DNA of 16,859 nt from JAYEHK01 sp034659475 (GCA_034659475.1 JAYEHK010000089.1:1-16859); one strand, 5' to 3'; shown: positions 7,940 through 15,365, counted from the stretch's first letter. A program made the numbers and translations. Notes: a model not told the origin generated them from the sequence alone.

Positions 7940-7968
7940 GGTGTCAGAACAACCGTCCCCTTGACACC
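7940..7968 (-). repeat. REP-like palindromic unit 2, inverted relative to unit 1
   Basis: On the minus strand it reads GGTGTCAAGGGGACGGTTGT followed by TCTGACACC. The outer seven bases (GGTGTCA/TGACACC) are perfectly complementary. Together with unit 1, 47 nt away and in opposite orientation, it forms a REP doublet of the kind mobilised by RAYT (Y1-transposase-like) proteins. No such gene is in the window. Confidence 0.6.
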
Positions 7969-8163
7969 CAACAGGAGGCCTTGTGTTTGCTATGCTGAAA
8001 TATTACACCCAAAACATATACAAAGATTATGGTTAATGGTTACTGTGTCGCCGCTCGCATTATTGCAAAATTTCACTTACCAGGCACTGAAACAACCATG
8101 ACAGTTCGTACATGCTAGTAATGTCAATGTTAAGCCTGCCCCCTTTAGCTTGAATCCGTTATA

Positions 8164-8172
8164 TGGTATAGT
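8164..8172 (+). promoter_or_regulatory. Extended -10 promoter candidate for prfC
   Basis: TGGTATAGT has the extended -10 form TG-N-TATAGT (5/6 for the hexamer), with no good -35 at 17-18 nt. Transcription would start near 8179, giving a leader of about 30 nt with AAAGGATG before the GTG at 8209. Nothing else was recognised between 7969 and 8160. Confidence 0.45.
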
Positions 8173-8208
8173 GATGTTTAGTCTGTTTTTTTAGAAAGGA
8201 TGTAAATC

Positions 8209-9834
8209 GTGACAACAAACTATGAAGAATTACAATCTCATGTCGGTAAACGACGCACTTTTGCTATCATCTCTCATCCAGATGCCGGAAAAACCACGTT
8301 GACGGAAAAACTTCTTCTTTTCGGCGGTGCCATCCGTACGGCAGGTGAAGTCAAGGGACGTAAAGCAAAAAAATTCGCTACATCAGACTGGATGCAGATT
8401 GAAAAAGACCGAGGTATCTCTGTAACCTCCAGTGCCATGCAGTTTAAATATGAAGGTCATCACATCAACATCCTGGACACGCCTGGACATCAGGACTTTA
8501 GCGAAGACACTTATCGCACCCTTGTAGCTGCAGACAGTGCAGTGATGCTGCTCGATGCCGCCAAGGGGGTAGAAACGCAGACCATTAAACTGTTTCGCGT
8601 CTGCAGCCAGCGTGGTATTCCCATCTTTACATTTATCAATAAAATGGACCGTTACGGCAAAGAACCCTTAGAACTCCTGGAAGAGCTTGAACAGGTGCTG
8701 GGCATTCGTTCCTGCCCAATGAACTGGCCTATCGGTATGGGTGATGAATTCTGCGGTATCTATGATCGCCAAAACAATCGAATTGAACTGTACAGGCAGG
8801 ATGGACAGCGGGACTTTTTTTACCCGGATGAACGAGGGGTCGAAGATCCTTCTGTTCGTGAAATTATGGATGAAGGTCTATACAACAAGCTCTGTGACGA
8901 TATCACGCTCCTGGATATCGCCGGAGATCCATTTGACGAAGAACAAGTCAACCAGGGAAAACTCACACCGGTTTTCTTCGGCAGTGCGATCAGCAAATTC
9001 GGGGTACAAACGTTTCTGGATGAATTTCTCCAGTTGGCCCCTTCGCCCCATGCGCATATGAGCAGCATCGGACCCATTGATCCAGCCGGAAACCCTTTTG
9101 CAGGATTCATCTTCAAAATACAGGCCAATATGAACCCGGCGCATCGTGACCGAATTGCCTTTCTGCGTGTATGTTCCGGTCAATTTGAAAGAGGCATGGC
9201 CGTCAATCATGTGCGAACCGGGAAAAAGATTAAGCTTGCACAACCCCAACAATTTTTAGCCCAGGACCGCGATATTGTTGACGTAGCCTATCCGGGCGAT
9301 ATCATCGGTTTGCATGATCCAGGGACCTTCCGCATTGGCGACACCCTGTGTGCAGAAGGCAGTTTTGAATTTGAACGCCTTCCACAGTTTGCACCAGAGC
9401 ATTTTGCCAAAGTCATGAACCTGAATGCCATGAAATATAAACAGTTTCAAAAAGGAGTCAATGAACTGGTTGAGGAAGGAACCGTTCAGGTATTTCACAC
9501 CACAGATCGAACCGAAGATATTATTCTCGGTGTAGTCGGCGAACTCCAATTTGAAGTTTTCACCTATCGGCTGAAAGCAGAATACGGAGCTGATATTAGG
9601 CTGCACCATCTTTCCTATGATCTGGCCCGCTGGGTAGACGGAAATGCACCCATTGACACAAGCAAATTGTCCAACATGAGCACCCTGTGTGTTACAGACC
9701 AGAACAACAAAATTGTTGTCCTTTGCGAAAATGAATTTGCTCTGAATTGGCTGGAAGGCCAGCATTCAAAGCTCACATTCTTTACATACCCCTATGATTT
9801 AGAGGACCAAACAAAACTGCGCAATGCTGAATAA
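8209..9834 (+). CDS. prfC: Peptide chain release factor 3 (RF3)
   Basis: RF3 is the translational GTPase that removes RF1/RF2 from the ribosome after peptide release. The 541-residue length fits the family (E. coli RF3 is 529). G motifs are all present: HPDAGKTT (23-30) as the P-loop, RGISVTSS (68-75) with the switch I threonine, DTPGHQDF (90-97), NKMD (144-147) and GSAISKF (about 257-263). The RF3-specific N-terminal HVGKRRTFAIISHPDAGKTT and the linker after switch I (SEDTYRTLVAADSAVMLLDA) separate it from EF-G. Domain II follows from about residue 290, and a C-terminal domain with VVGELQFEVFTYRLKAEYG is typical of RF3. The start is a GTG at 8209 with AAAGGATG upstream. The downstream terminator at 9843-9879 makes it a single-gene unit. 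All motifs are intact. Confidence 0.97.
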   Translation: MTTNYEELQSHVGKRRTFAIISHPDAGKTTLTEKLLLFGGAIRTAGEVKGRKAKKFATSDWMQIEKDRGISVTSSAMQFKYEGHHINILDTPGHQDFSEDTYRTLVAADSAVMLLDAAKGVETQTIKLFRVCSQRGIPIFTFINKMDRYGKEPLELLEELEQVLGIRSCPMNWPIGMGDEFCGIYDRQNNRIELYRQDGQRDFFYPDERGVEDPSVREIMDEGLYNKLCDDITLLDIAGDPFDEEQVNQGKLTPVFFGSAISKFGVQTFLDEFLQLAPSPHAHMSSIGPIDPAGNPFAGFIFKIQANMNPAHRDRIAFLRVCSGQFERGMAVNHVRTGKKIKLAQPQQFLAQDRDIVDVAYPGDIIGLHDPGTFRIGDTLCAEGSFEFERLPQFAPEHFAKVMNLNAMKYKQFQKGVNELVEEGTVQVFHTTDRTEDIILGVVGELQFEVFTYRLKAEYGADIRLHHLSYDLARWVDGNAPIDTSKLSNMSTLCVTDQNNKIVVLCENEFALNWLEGQHSKLTFFTYPYDLEDQTKLRNAE

Positions 9835-9842
9835 ATCTTTCG

Positions 9843-9879
9843 AATTCCCCTGTCAGACTGTCTGACGGGGGAATTTTTC
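9843..9879 (+). terminator. Rho-independent terminator of prfC
   Basis: A 15-bp stem (9843-9857 with 9861-9875, one T-G pair) with a CTG loop ends in a run of five T (9874-9878). It begins 9 nt after the prfC stop codon. Confidence 0.9.
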
Positions 9880-9943
9880 TGATTATTATTGGCCATATCA
9901 GTTAAAATAGATTTATAAATGTCGCAGAAAGAAGGAAGAACAA

Positions 9944-10198
9944 ATGGACCCATGTTTGAATTCGCTCTATACAAATGACCCTGATGCATTTATGATGACC
10001 ATTCCCGAAGCCAAAAAGCTTTTGGATGGTGCAATGTACTACGGCCCCTTGGAGGGTCCAGATACCACATTGTACGAAAAACAGGATAAATGGTACCGGG
10101 TAACCCTTCCCTGCCTGGCCTGCCTGGGCATAACGGAGTACGATGACATAACACCAGTCGTCGAAATCATGGAAGTGAAACCAGAGGATTTACTATAG
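9944..10198 (+). CDS. Small acidic protein of unknown function
   Basis: This is an 84-residue, soluble, acidic protein with no membrane segment or signal peptide. Visible features are an N-terminal cysteine (MDPCLN), a helix-like TIPEAKKLLDG, a tryptophan-tyrosine pair (DKWYRVT) and a CLAC motif (PCLACLG) near residue 58, then an acidic tail (EVKPEDLL). A GAAGGAAG site 6-7 nt before the ATG at 9944 and terminators on both sides (9843-9879 upstream, 10230-10266 downstream) support a real monocistronic gene. I recognise no family. Two cysteines three residues apart could suggest metal or redox chemistry, but that is only a guess. Confidence 0.7.
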   Translation: MDPCLNSLYTNDPDAFMMTIPEAKKLLDGAMYYGPLEGPDTTLYEKQDKWYRVTLPCLACLGITEYDDITPVVEIMEVKPEDLL

Positions 10199-10229
10199 TG
10201 TTTCATTCTGATGAATTATTAAGAGGGGT

Positions 10230-10266
10230 ATAACAGGCTGCCTTAACAGGCTCCAGCCTGTTATTT
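10230..10266 (+). terminator. Terminator-like hairpin after the 84-residue gene
   Basis: An 11-bp perfect stem ATAACAGGCTG/CAGCCTGTTAT (10230-10240 with 10254-10264) is followed by TTTGCC. The left arm core AACAGGCT is repeated at 10245-10252 inside the loop, so two alternative pairings are possible. The T tail is short. Confidence 0.6.
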
Positions 10267-10332
10267 GCCACTGAAGAATCAGCAACAGACCAACCAACAT
10301 AGTTCATGAAAACAGTTTTCCGCTAATGAAAA

Positions 10333-10369
10333 AAGAAGAAAACAAAATGCCCGCCATACAATGACGGGC
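10333..10369 (-). terminator. Rho-independent terminator of the Spo0E-like gene
   Basis: On the minus strand GCCCGTCA pairs with TGGCGGGC (one T-G pair; 10362-10369 with 10349-10356, loop of 5). It is followed by ATTTTGTTTTCTTC and more T. It starts 7 nt after the TGA at 10376-10378. Confidence 0.75.
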
Positions 10370-10375
10370 AAACAA

Positions 10376-10558
10376 TCATTTCACAATTGAGTAATAGAAG
10401 TTTAACAGTTTATCCAGATGCTCACTAATAGACAAAACCTCCGGATCCTGGAACCCTTTTTTCATCCCAAGCGCTACCAATACGGCCCGCTTTTCCTCAA
10501 TCTCATACATTAATTCTTCTACATCACACTCTTCAGCCTAAGCAGTATTTGCTAACAT
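10376..10558 (-). pseudogene. Spo0E-like aspartyl-phosphate phosphatase frame interrupted by an early TAG
   Basis: The frame from ATG at 10558 runs 60 codons to TGA and reads MLANTA, TAG (10538-10540), AEECDVEELMYEIEEKR, then a helix-loop-helix ending PEVLSISEHLDKLLNFYYS. The Spo0E signature S-x-x-L-D-x-L-(I/L)-x-x-(Y/F) is complete (SEHLDKLLNFYY). Spo0E-type proteins are 50-85 residues long and remove phosphate from Spo0A to hold back sporulation. A strong GGAGGATAAGG site serves the ATG at 10558, but codon 7 is TAG. An internal ATG at 10510 would give a 44-residue product covering nearly the whole domain, with only a weak ribosome site. Either this is a one-base pseudogene, a shortened but working protein, or a suppressed amber codon. 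The terminator that follows at 10333-10369 is intact. Confidence 0.75.
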
Positions 10559-10648
10559 ATTCCTTATCCTCCGCAGAATATCTTAATACACTATTTGGCA
10601 TTTGGTCAAGAGAAATATGTTCAACATTGATAGAAAATTTGCCTATGA

Positions 10649-11044
10649 TTATTCAACTTTTTCTCCAGCCTGCTTACCCGAGGTGGTTATGTAAATATCA
10701 TCAAGGTCTACAACCACAACTCCTTTAGGAACAAATTTGTCAGTAGCCTTTTTTACCATCTCCACACCAGCATCAAAATGGGCACCAGATGTTTCTATTT
10801 TAGCTATACCCTTGAACTGGAAGCCAACCGACTTTTTCCATACCGAAATCGAAACATGGGGATTGGCCTCAATATTAACTTTTGTTTTTTTCATGAAGTT
10901 GTCCACCAACATCAGCTGGTTTTCTCCTAAAACCTTCGTGAAATGAATCGGTACAGCATTGGGCACGCCATTTTTATCAGCGGTTGCAAGAACCCACATA
11001 CTTCCCTCCAGAACTTCTCTCATCTCTTCATTAATCTTAGCCAT
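10649..11044 (-). CDS. Pyridoxamine 5'-phosphate oxidase-like FMN-binding protein
   Basis: The 131-residue protein fits the small single-domain flavoprotein branch of the PNPOx-like split barrel. Typical stretches are MREVLEGSMWVLATADKNGVPNAVPIH (residues about 7-33, the first strands and the flavin-phosphate side), then LMLVDNFMKKTKVNIEANPHVSISV and GFQFKGIAKIETSGAHFD. Members bind FMN or haem and are often called general-stress or nitroreductase-like proteins, so the substrate cannot be deduced. The start is ATG at 11044 with AAGGAGGAG 5 nt upstream. An upstream in-frame ATG at 11161 has no ribosome site and its extension lacks family similarity. A TATAAT lies at 11090-11095. The gene appears monocistronic. 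Confidence 0.88.
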   Translation of the reverse strand: MAKINEEMREVLEGSMWVLATADKNGVPNAVPIHFTKVLGENQLMLVDNFMKKTKVNIEANPHVSISVWKKSVGFQFKGIAKIETSGAHFDAGVEMVKKATDKFVPKGVVVVDLDDIYITTSGKQAGEKVE

Positions 11045-11089
11045 AGTGACTCCTCCTTTTTTTGCTTGGATCGTAATTAACTTATGCTC

Positions 11090-11095
11090 ATTATA
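11090..11095 (-). promoter_or_regulatory. -10 element for the flavoprotein gene
   Basis: A perfect TATAAT lies on the minus strand, about 46 nt before the ATG at 11044. It is preceded by TG without the usual spacer base and lacks a clear -35. A small GCC/GGC hairpin with eight T lies just upstream. Confidence 0.45.
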
Positions 11096-11179
11096 CATCA
11101 AAAAAAAGCCTTTAGGCACACATTCCCTTTTTGTTGGCTTTATCCAGCTATACAGATTCATTTAGGTACATATCCTACA

Positions 11180-11218
11180 AAAATAGTGGTAATTGATTAA
11201 ATCAATTACCACTATTTT
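11180..11218. terminator. Bidirectional terminator-like hairpin
   Basis: A perfect 18-bp stem (11180-11197 with 11201-11218) has a TAA loop. The arms are AT-rich and end in TTTT on both strands, so either direction can end here. On the minus strand it lies about 48 nt after the SLH remnant, which it probably served. Confidence 0.75.
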
Positions 11219-11265
11219 GCTTTGTTCATTATAGCATGTGTTAATGTCCCGTTAGTACGCTCTTA

Positions 11266-12130
11266 CTAATTTAATTGTCCCAGCAATTTATAAAGCAACG
11301 CTGCGACTTCAGCTCGTTTCGTCGCTTTTGTAAGATTAAGATTTGCTCCATCACCACTGACGACACCCTGGCTAATTAGAGATTCTACACTATCTTTGGC
11401 ATAACTTGCTACTTGTTGACTGTCAGTAAAGCATCTCGTTTTTGTTATCGCCATACAGGATAACTGCCTTGGAGTCATTCTTGTATTCACTGCTGTAGTA
11501 TACGCCCCAGGTCATGGCAAGGTCATCGATGCCATCTCGATTGAAGTCACCTGCGACTAAAGAAACCATATTGGAGACATAAGCCTCTTCATAAAAGGAA
11601 TAGGTCCACGCCTTTTCCCATTTGCCCATGTTAAGATAGTTACTCTCGGGCGTGTCGCCGTCTGTGCTTGTATACTTCAGTTTATAGATTTCCACACGAG
11701 AGTTGGAGGTAGCAGCGTCGCCAGCACCCTGGGGAACATACACTGCAATTTCGTCAATTCCATCGCCATCAAAGTCGCCGGTCTTGACCTGCAGGTAGTT
11801 CTGAAGCTGATAGGGCGCCTCACCAAAATCTTCCTCGTCGTATTTGCCAATGTTACCGATATACGAAGAGGTTTTAAGAAGGGTTTTAACCGAACTGGTT
11901 GCACCAGTTACAGGGTTAGTAAGATATAGATAGATGCCGGCATGAGCACCTTTTTTTGTAGCGTCGTCAACCGAAGAAGTGTCCCACTTACCTGCCGCAA
12001 CAGTAACCACCATATCATCCTGATTTGTTTTATTTTCATAAATCTTTCCGGGATCTCTTATAGTAACACCAGTAAAAACACTTCTCCTTTGCAAGTATCG
12101 TTTTTTGGATGTAAACGCAGTAATTAATAT
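11266..12130 (-). pseudogene. VCBS-repeat surface protein fragment joined out of frame to an SLH domain
   Basis: The first frame (about 12130-11423) begins without a proper start, reading KKRYLQRRSVFTGVTIRDPG. It carries two VCBS/FG-GAP calcium-binding repeats: GDFDGDGIDEIAVY and GDFNRDGIDDLAMTWG. It ends at TGA (11423-11425) within ATGCTTTACTGACAG. Read one frame over from the same spot, the sequence becomes FTDSQQVASYAKDSVESLIS then GVVSGDG and TKATKRAEVAALLYKLL, a canonical SLH domain ending at 11266. The repeats and the SLH module therefore come from one or two surface-layer-attached proteins joined by a deletion at about 11435. SLH domains bind pyruvylated secondary wall polymer. No signal peptide remains, since a TGA at 12131-12133 closes the frame upstream and the VanW gene stop is at 12135. 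The locus is non-functional. Confidence 0.82.
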
Positions 12131-12134
12131 TCAA

Positions 12135-13238
12135 TTACCCTAATTGTTTGCCCCAGATTTTAATCACCAGACTACGTTCCTCAATAGTACTATTAATAAC
12201 TAGAGGGGTCACCCTATTATTTCTTATTTTTAAATCAATCTGTCCATAATAAACGGTTGCATCTTTCCCGGGTGGAACATATTTCACCGGCATTGAATGA
12301 GGCTTTCTTTCTACGATTTCCAATCCCGCCAGTAAAGAAGCATTGTACAGAGTTGATGCTAATTGACAGATGCCTCCCCCAATATCATAATAGACTGCAT
12401 TGTTCATTATGATCGGCGCTGGTTTATATCCCTTTTCTAAGGTGCGTTCGCCTAATTGTTCATTAAAGGAAAAGGTTTCACCCGGCATCAAAACTCTTCC
12501 GTCTAATAACTGGGCAGCACGTTCAATATTACTCGAGCGATTTTCATCACTAGTAAGTTCTGTGGAAACCGCCACAAGCACCCCATCTATTCCTTCCAGG
12601 TCCGAGCTTGTAACAGGTGGCACAATACTCTTCCAAACAATCTTCTGGGGTCGCCTGTTATTAGATTGCAGAGCCCGGATAAGCTTATCCCGGGTTCCTT
12701 TAATATCAATTTGTTTCCCGTTCTTCTCTTCCTTAATAACAATTCCAGCTTCGGTAAATTCTACCCTTGCCTCTTGAGCAGGAACCAGCATCTCCTCATT
12801 AAGCTCTTGAAGATGGAGATCCAGTTTCGTTTCATCCCAGGATAACTCCAGTAATCGATCTACATTTTGCGCCTGCAATTTAACGCACTGGATCACTTCT
12901 TCAGACATCTGATCCCACTGCATCTCCTCTAAGAGGGCACGAACAGTTTCCGAGTAATTATATTTAAAGCCATAATCTCCGGTATTTATCGTCCATTCTT
13001 TTGAACCATCTGTAAGAAAAATCTGTCTGTTGAGAATCACATGCTCATTTGCGTTGGCAAGTTTTCCAACAGCTTCTTCGGATGTTAATCCCCCCATCGT
13101 CTCACCATTAATCCGAACCCCCTGCGGAAACGTTTCTGCATTGCCTGGTACAATCCAAATAACAGCGATAGATATAACAAAAATAATTTCCAATAAAATT
13201 GTCAAAGGAATTAATACCCTAAGATTCTTTTTATACAC
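12135..13238 (-). CDS. VanW-family membrane-anchored protein
   Basis: This 367-residue protein has a single N-terminal membrane helix (about 8-30). An extracellular region follows with a PG_binding_4-like domain (about 40-200, including RINGETMGGLTSEEAVGKL). The VanW domain spans about 225-350, with GETFSFNEQLGERTLEKGYK, DIGGGICQLASTLYNASLLAG and ERKPHSMPVKYVPPGKDAT. VanW proteins accompany some vancomycin-resistance clusters but are widespread elsewhere (for example B. subtilis YoaR). Their biochemical activity is not established. There are no van genes here. The GTG at 13238 overlaps the last 8 nt of the PRC-barrel gene, so translation is probably coupled, and no strong ribosome site is visible. 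All family motifs are intact. Confidence 0.92.
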   Translation of the reverse strand: MYKKNLRVLIPLTILLEIIFVISIAVIWIVPGNAETFPQGVRINGETMGGLTSEEAVGKLANANEHVILNRQIFLTDGSKEWTINTGDYGFKYNYSETVRALLEEMQWDQMSEEVIQCVKLQAQNVDRLLELSWDETKLDLHLQELNEEMLVPAQEARVEFTEAGIVIKEEKNGKQIDIKGTRDKLIRALQSNNRRPQKIVWKSIVPPVTSSDLEGIDGVLVAVSTELTSDENRSSNIERAAQLLDGRVLMPGETFSFNEQLGERTLEKGYKPAPIIMNNAVYYDIGGGICQLASTLYNASLLAGLEIVERKPHSMPVKYVPPGKDATVYYGQIDLKIRNNRVTPLVINSTIEERSLVIKIWGKQLG

Positions 13239-13983
13239 TGACCATCAAAGCCTTAAATAAATCTGCTTGCAAAGCCTTTTCAATGACTTCCTCGGTTACA
13301 ACCTCACCCTGAGAAATAATCATTGTTCCGTTAATATCCAACAGATCTTTCTTAACTGTACGACCAAGCAAATATTCCCTTTGCTTCTGTTCATACATTT
13401 CAACGGCTTTTGATTTAACCGGGGATTGGTCATTTTCTTCGCCATCAGGAATAGTAATATTATCAGAAACCTCTTCATCTTGAACAGGCTTGCTTTCTTC
13501 AATACTGTTCAGCAATTGATTTTCAACCTGTTCGCTTACCACAAGAACTTCTTTTCCTATGGTCATAACAAGCATACTGGGGATAATCCCTTTGCTCGTC
13601 CCCTGTTCTTCCATTTCATAACCGATTATACTGCCTTCGTTTTCGTCAACATAATACTCGATCGTCTTTCCAATAATCACACCTCTCCGGGTGAGCACTT
13701 TCGTTCCAATCGGATTAATGTCACTCTCTATGAGCTTAATAGCTGTAGACTCATCGGTAAGTTTTTTGACACTATCCATATTTTCGACCATAACAGCATC
13801 TTTGCCAATCCCAACGATCAGATCAAATGGAATCGCACCTGCCACATACCAGCTTGGAATCGTAACAAGCAGGTAATCCAAGCTCTTCGTTTCCGCATTA
13901 ATGAGGAGCTCTCTCACTTTTCCAATCTCTTTTCCATCAGCAATGCTAAATACAGTAAGTCCTCTAATTTCTGAACTTTGCAT
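13231..13983 (-). CDS. Tandem PRC-barrel protein (YrrD-like)
   Basis: This is a 250-residue soluble protein. Two PRC-barrel units are visible, about 3-80 (SEIRGLTVFSIADGKEIGKV) and 85-160 (NPIGTKVLTRRGVIIGKTI). An acidic linker follows (about 165-200), then a C-terminal module with YLLGRTVKKDLLDINGTMII and EVVTEEVIEKALQADL. PRC-barrels also occur in the RimM C-terminus and photosynthetic reaction-centre H subunits and usually bind protein or RNA partners. B. subtilis YrrD is a related standalone protein in the cluster mnmA-yrrB(TPR)-yrrC-yrrD-alaS. Here too a TPR-like gene is upstream. Start: ATG at 13983 with AGGAGGTG 8 nt upstream; an adjacent TTG at 13986 is less likely. The gene overlaps the downstream VanW gene. 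Confidence 0.85.
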   Translation of the reverse strand: MQSSEIRGLTVFSIADGKEIGKVRELLINAETKSLDYLLVTIPSWYVAGAIPFDLIVGIGKDAVMVENMDSVKKLTDESTAIKLIESDINPIGTKVLTRRGVIIGKTIEYYVDENEGSIIGYEMEEQGTSKGIIPSMLVMTIGKEVLVVSEQVENQLLNSIEESKPVQDEEVSDNITIPDGEENDQSPVKSKAVEMYEQKQREYLLGRTVKKDLLDINGTMIISQGEVVTEEVIEKALQADLFKALMVSV

Positions 13984-14005
13984 CAAAACGACACCTCCTA
14001 TATAT

Positions 14006-14011
14006 ATTATA
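14006..14011 (-). promoter_or_regulatory. -10 element before the PRC-barrel gene
   Basis: A perfect TATAAT lies on the minus strand, without a clear -35. The start point would fall immediately before the AGGAGGTG ribosome site, giving a very short leader. This is weak evidence for a promoter internal to the cluster. Confidence 0.3.
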
Positions 14012-14140
14012 GACTCTCGGCATTCGCCAAATTAGGTAAACCAACAATTTTTTTATCCCACCCCATCCAAAAAGCATTCCCGCCAACTGATGTGGCATTT
14101 TATCAAGTATAACTCCCGGTATTGAAATACAATGCAGGCG

Positions 14141-15100
14141 TTAACTTGCTTGTTTTACTCTCATCGCAAAAATATCCTCAATTATTAAATCAATCATTTC
14201 ATTGTCGATGTTAAGTTCTAATATTCTCTCCATAATTCGTATAGCACTTTCGTAATCATCTCTAAATTTGGCCTTAAACGCTTCATCTAATAGCTGTTTA
14301 ATGTTAGTTTGTGTATCATTCAGATCCAAATCAACAAACTCATTGGAGATAATTAACGTCCTTAAGTCTTCCGGCAAATCCAATCTTAGTATATCCTCAA
14401 AAATACTCCTCGCCTTTGTAATATCACCGTGGTCCTTTAACAGAAAGGCCTCGGTCAAAAGTTCATCTATATCAGGCTGATCAGGTCTTTCCCCAGTTAC
14501 GTCACTGCTCTCCTGATCATCTTCTTCTGCACCATTTTCTTCGTTTATTTCCTCGTCCGTGTCTTTATCCTCTTCTTCAATAATACACTCATTATCTATC
14601 TGCCAATCCGACACGGAAATATTTGATGAAACAGCATGCTCTTCCAGTAAAGATTCGTGGACTTCATCTGTTTGATATCCTTCGATTTCACAATTCTCTA
14701 TAACCAATTCAGGTTCTTCTACAGAGGCAGCGATATCTGCCACACTATCAACCGCTTCCACAATGTCGACTGGCGTTAGTTCCGCGAGTTCAGACTCATT
14801 AATATCGGAATCGGGAAGTTGTTCTTCTCCATCTGTTTTTTGTACTTCAGGTGTAACATTCGTTATATTTCCCTTTTTGGAAAGTATCATAAAGGGTATA
14901 ACCAGAGCAAACACATAAAAAAACGGAATCCACATCGGTTCTATCCAGAGTACCATGTAAGGAAAAAGAGCAGTCAGTAAATAGGCATAAAGCGTTGCGA
15001 AAGCGAACAATCGTAAAACTTGCTTATTCTTCCTCAACATCCAATAGGTACACAGAAAAATAATACTATACATAATAAAAACAATCTGCTGATATTGCAT
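14141..15100 (-). CDS. Membrane-anchored acidic protein with TPR-like C-terminus
   Basis: The 319-residue protein starts at ATG 15100, which has GGAGG 7 nt upstream. The open frame continues to 15343, but that extension is antisense to a ComM scrap and has no ribosome site. Three membrane helices (about 6-22, 29-53, 58-74) are followed by a long acidic, probably disordered region (about 85-210, rich in Glu/Asp, for example EEEDKDTDEEINEENGAEED). A helical C-terminus follows (about 220-319). This end has two TPR-like units, DELLTEAFLLKDHGDITKAR and QLLDEAFKAKFRDDYESAIR, each followed by a similar IFEDILRL or IMERILEL helix. I do not recognise the family. The order TPR-like, PRC-barrel, VanW on one strand suggests a shared envelope-linked role, perhaps scaffolding at the cytoplasmic membrane face. 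A gap of 157 nt separates it from the next gene, and no terminator is visible there. Confidence 0.8.
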   Translation of the reverse strand: MQYQQIVFIMYSIIFLCTYWMLRKNKQVLRLFAFATLYAYLLTALFPYMVLWIEPMWIPFFYVFALVIPFMILSKKGNITNVTPEVQKTDGEEQLPDSDINESELAELTPVDIVEAVDSVADIAASVEEPELVIENCEIEGYQTDEVHESLLEEHAVSSNISVSDWQIDNECIIEEEDKDTDEEINEENGAEEDDQESSDVTGERPDQPDIDELLTEAFLLKDHGDITKARSIFEDILRLDLPEDLRTLIISNEFVDLDLNDTQTNIKQLLDEAFKAKFRDDYESAIRIMERILELNIDNEMIDLIIEDIFAMRVKQAS

Positions 15101-15268
15101 TTTCCGCCCTCCAGCATAATAAATTTCTGTCCAAATAAGATTTTTTCGACACCCTGCATAGTAATTCCTTTTTTTATCTGTGTTTGTAAAGATAACGCAG
15201 ACTGTCCTATCTATTTCCCCCGCAAACAGCTCCAAAAATTGTCGTTCATACAAGCCATGATTTATTCT

Positions 15269-15365
15269 CATTTTGTCCCTGATTTTGCAAAGGTTAAGGG
15301 ACAGGAAAACACCAAAAAACGCCTTGCAGATTGCTGCTGCCAATATTGTTGCCCCCCTATCCCTA
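15269..15365 (+). pseudogene. ComM/YifB (Mg-chelatase-like) gene scrap
   Basis: The plus strand reads HFVPDFAKVKGQENTKKR, the motif just before the Walker A loop in YifB/ComM proteins (DFxxVKGQExAKRALExAAAGG). After the arginine codon the frame changes: the next frame gives ALQIAAAN, so a 2-nt loss (CGCGCC to CGCC at about 15320-15323) explains the shift. The P-loop and everything beyond are missing. Only about 30 codons remain, in the gap upstream of the TPR-like gene. Confidence 0.65.

Noticed and set aside
7972..8039. Short plus-strand frame after AGGAGG (GTG or ATG, about 15-18 codons).
   Set aside because: It is too short, shows no similarity and no downstream gene is regulated in an obvious leader-peptide manner.
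10538..10540. Pyrrolysine or other recoding of TAG, since TAG also interrupts the DUF1002 and IS91 relics.
   Set aside because: The DUF1002 relic also carries TAA and lacks its N-terminus, and the IS91 relic has large deletions. No recoding signal or suppressor tRNA is visible in the window. The idea is kept only as a check for the Spo0E-like gene.
11045..11161. Longer start for the PNPOx-like protein at 11161.
   Set aside because: The extension covers a likely -10 element and the Shine-Dalgarno site, and it lacks family similarity.
12135..13238. Vancomycin-resistance cluster suggested by VanW.
   Set aside because: No vanHAX, vanY or vanRS genes are present. VanW domains are widespread in Bacillota without a resistance role.
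15101..15343. N-terminal extension of the TPR-like protein to 15343.
   Set aside because: It has no ribosome site and is antisense to the ComM scrap, while ATG 15100 has GGAGG at a good distance and starts a membrane helix.
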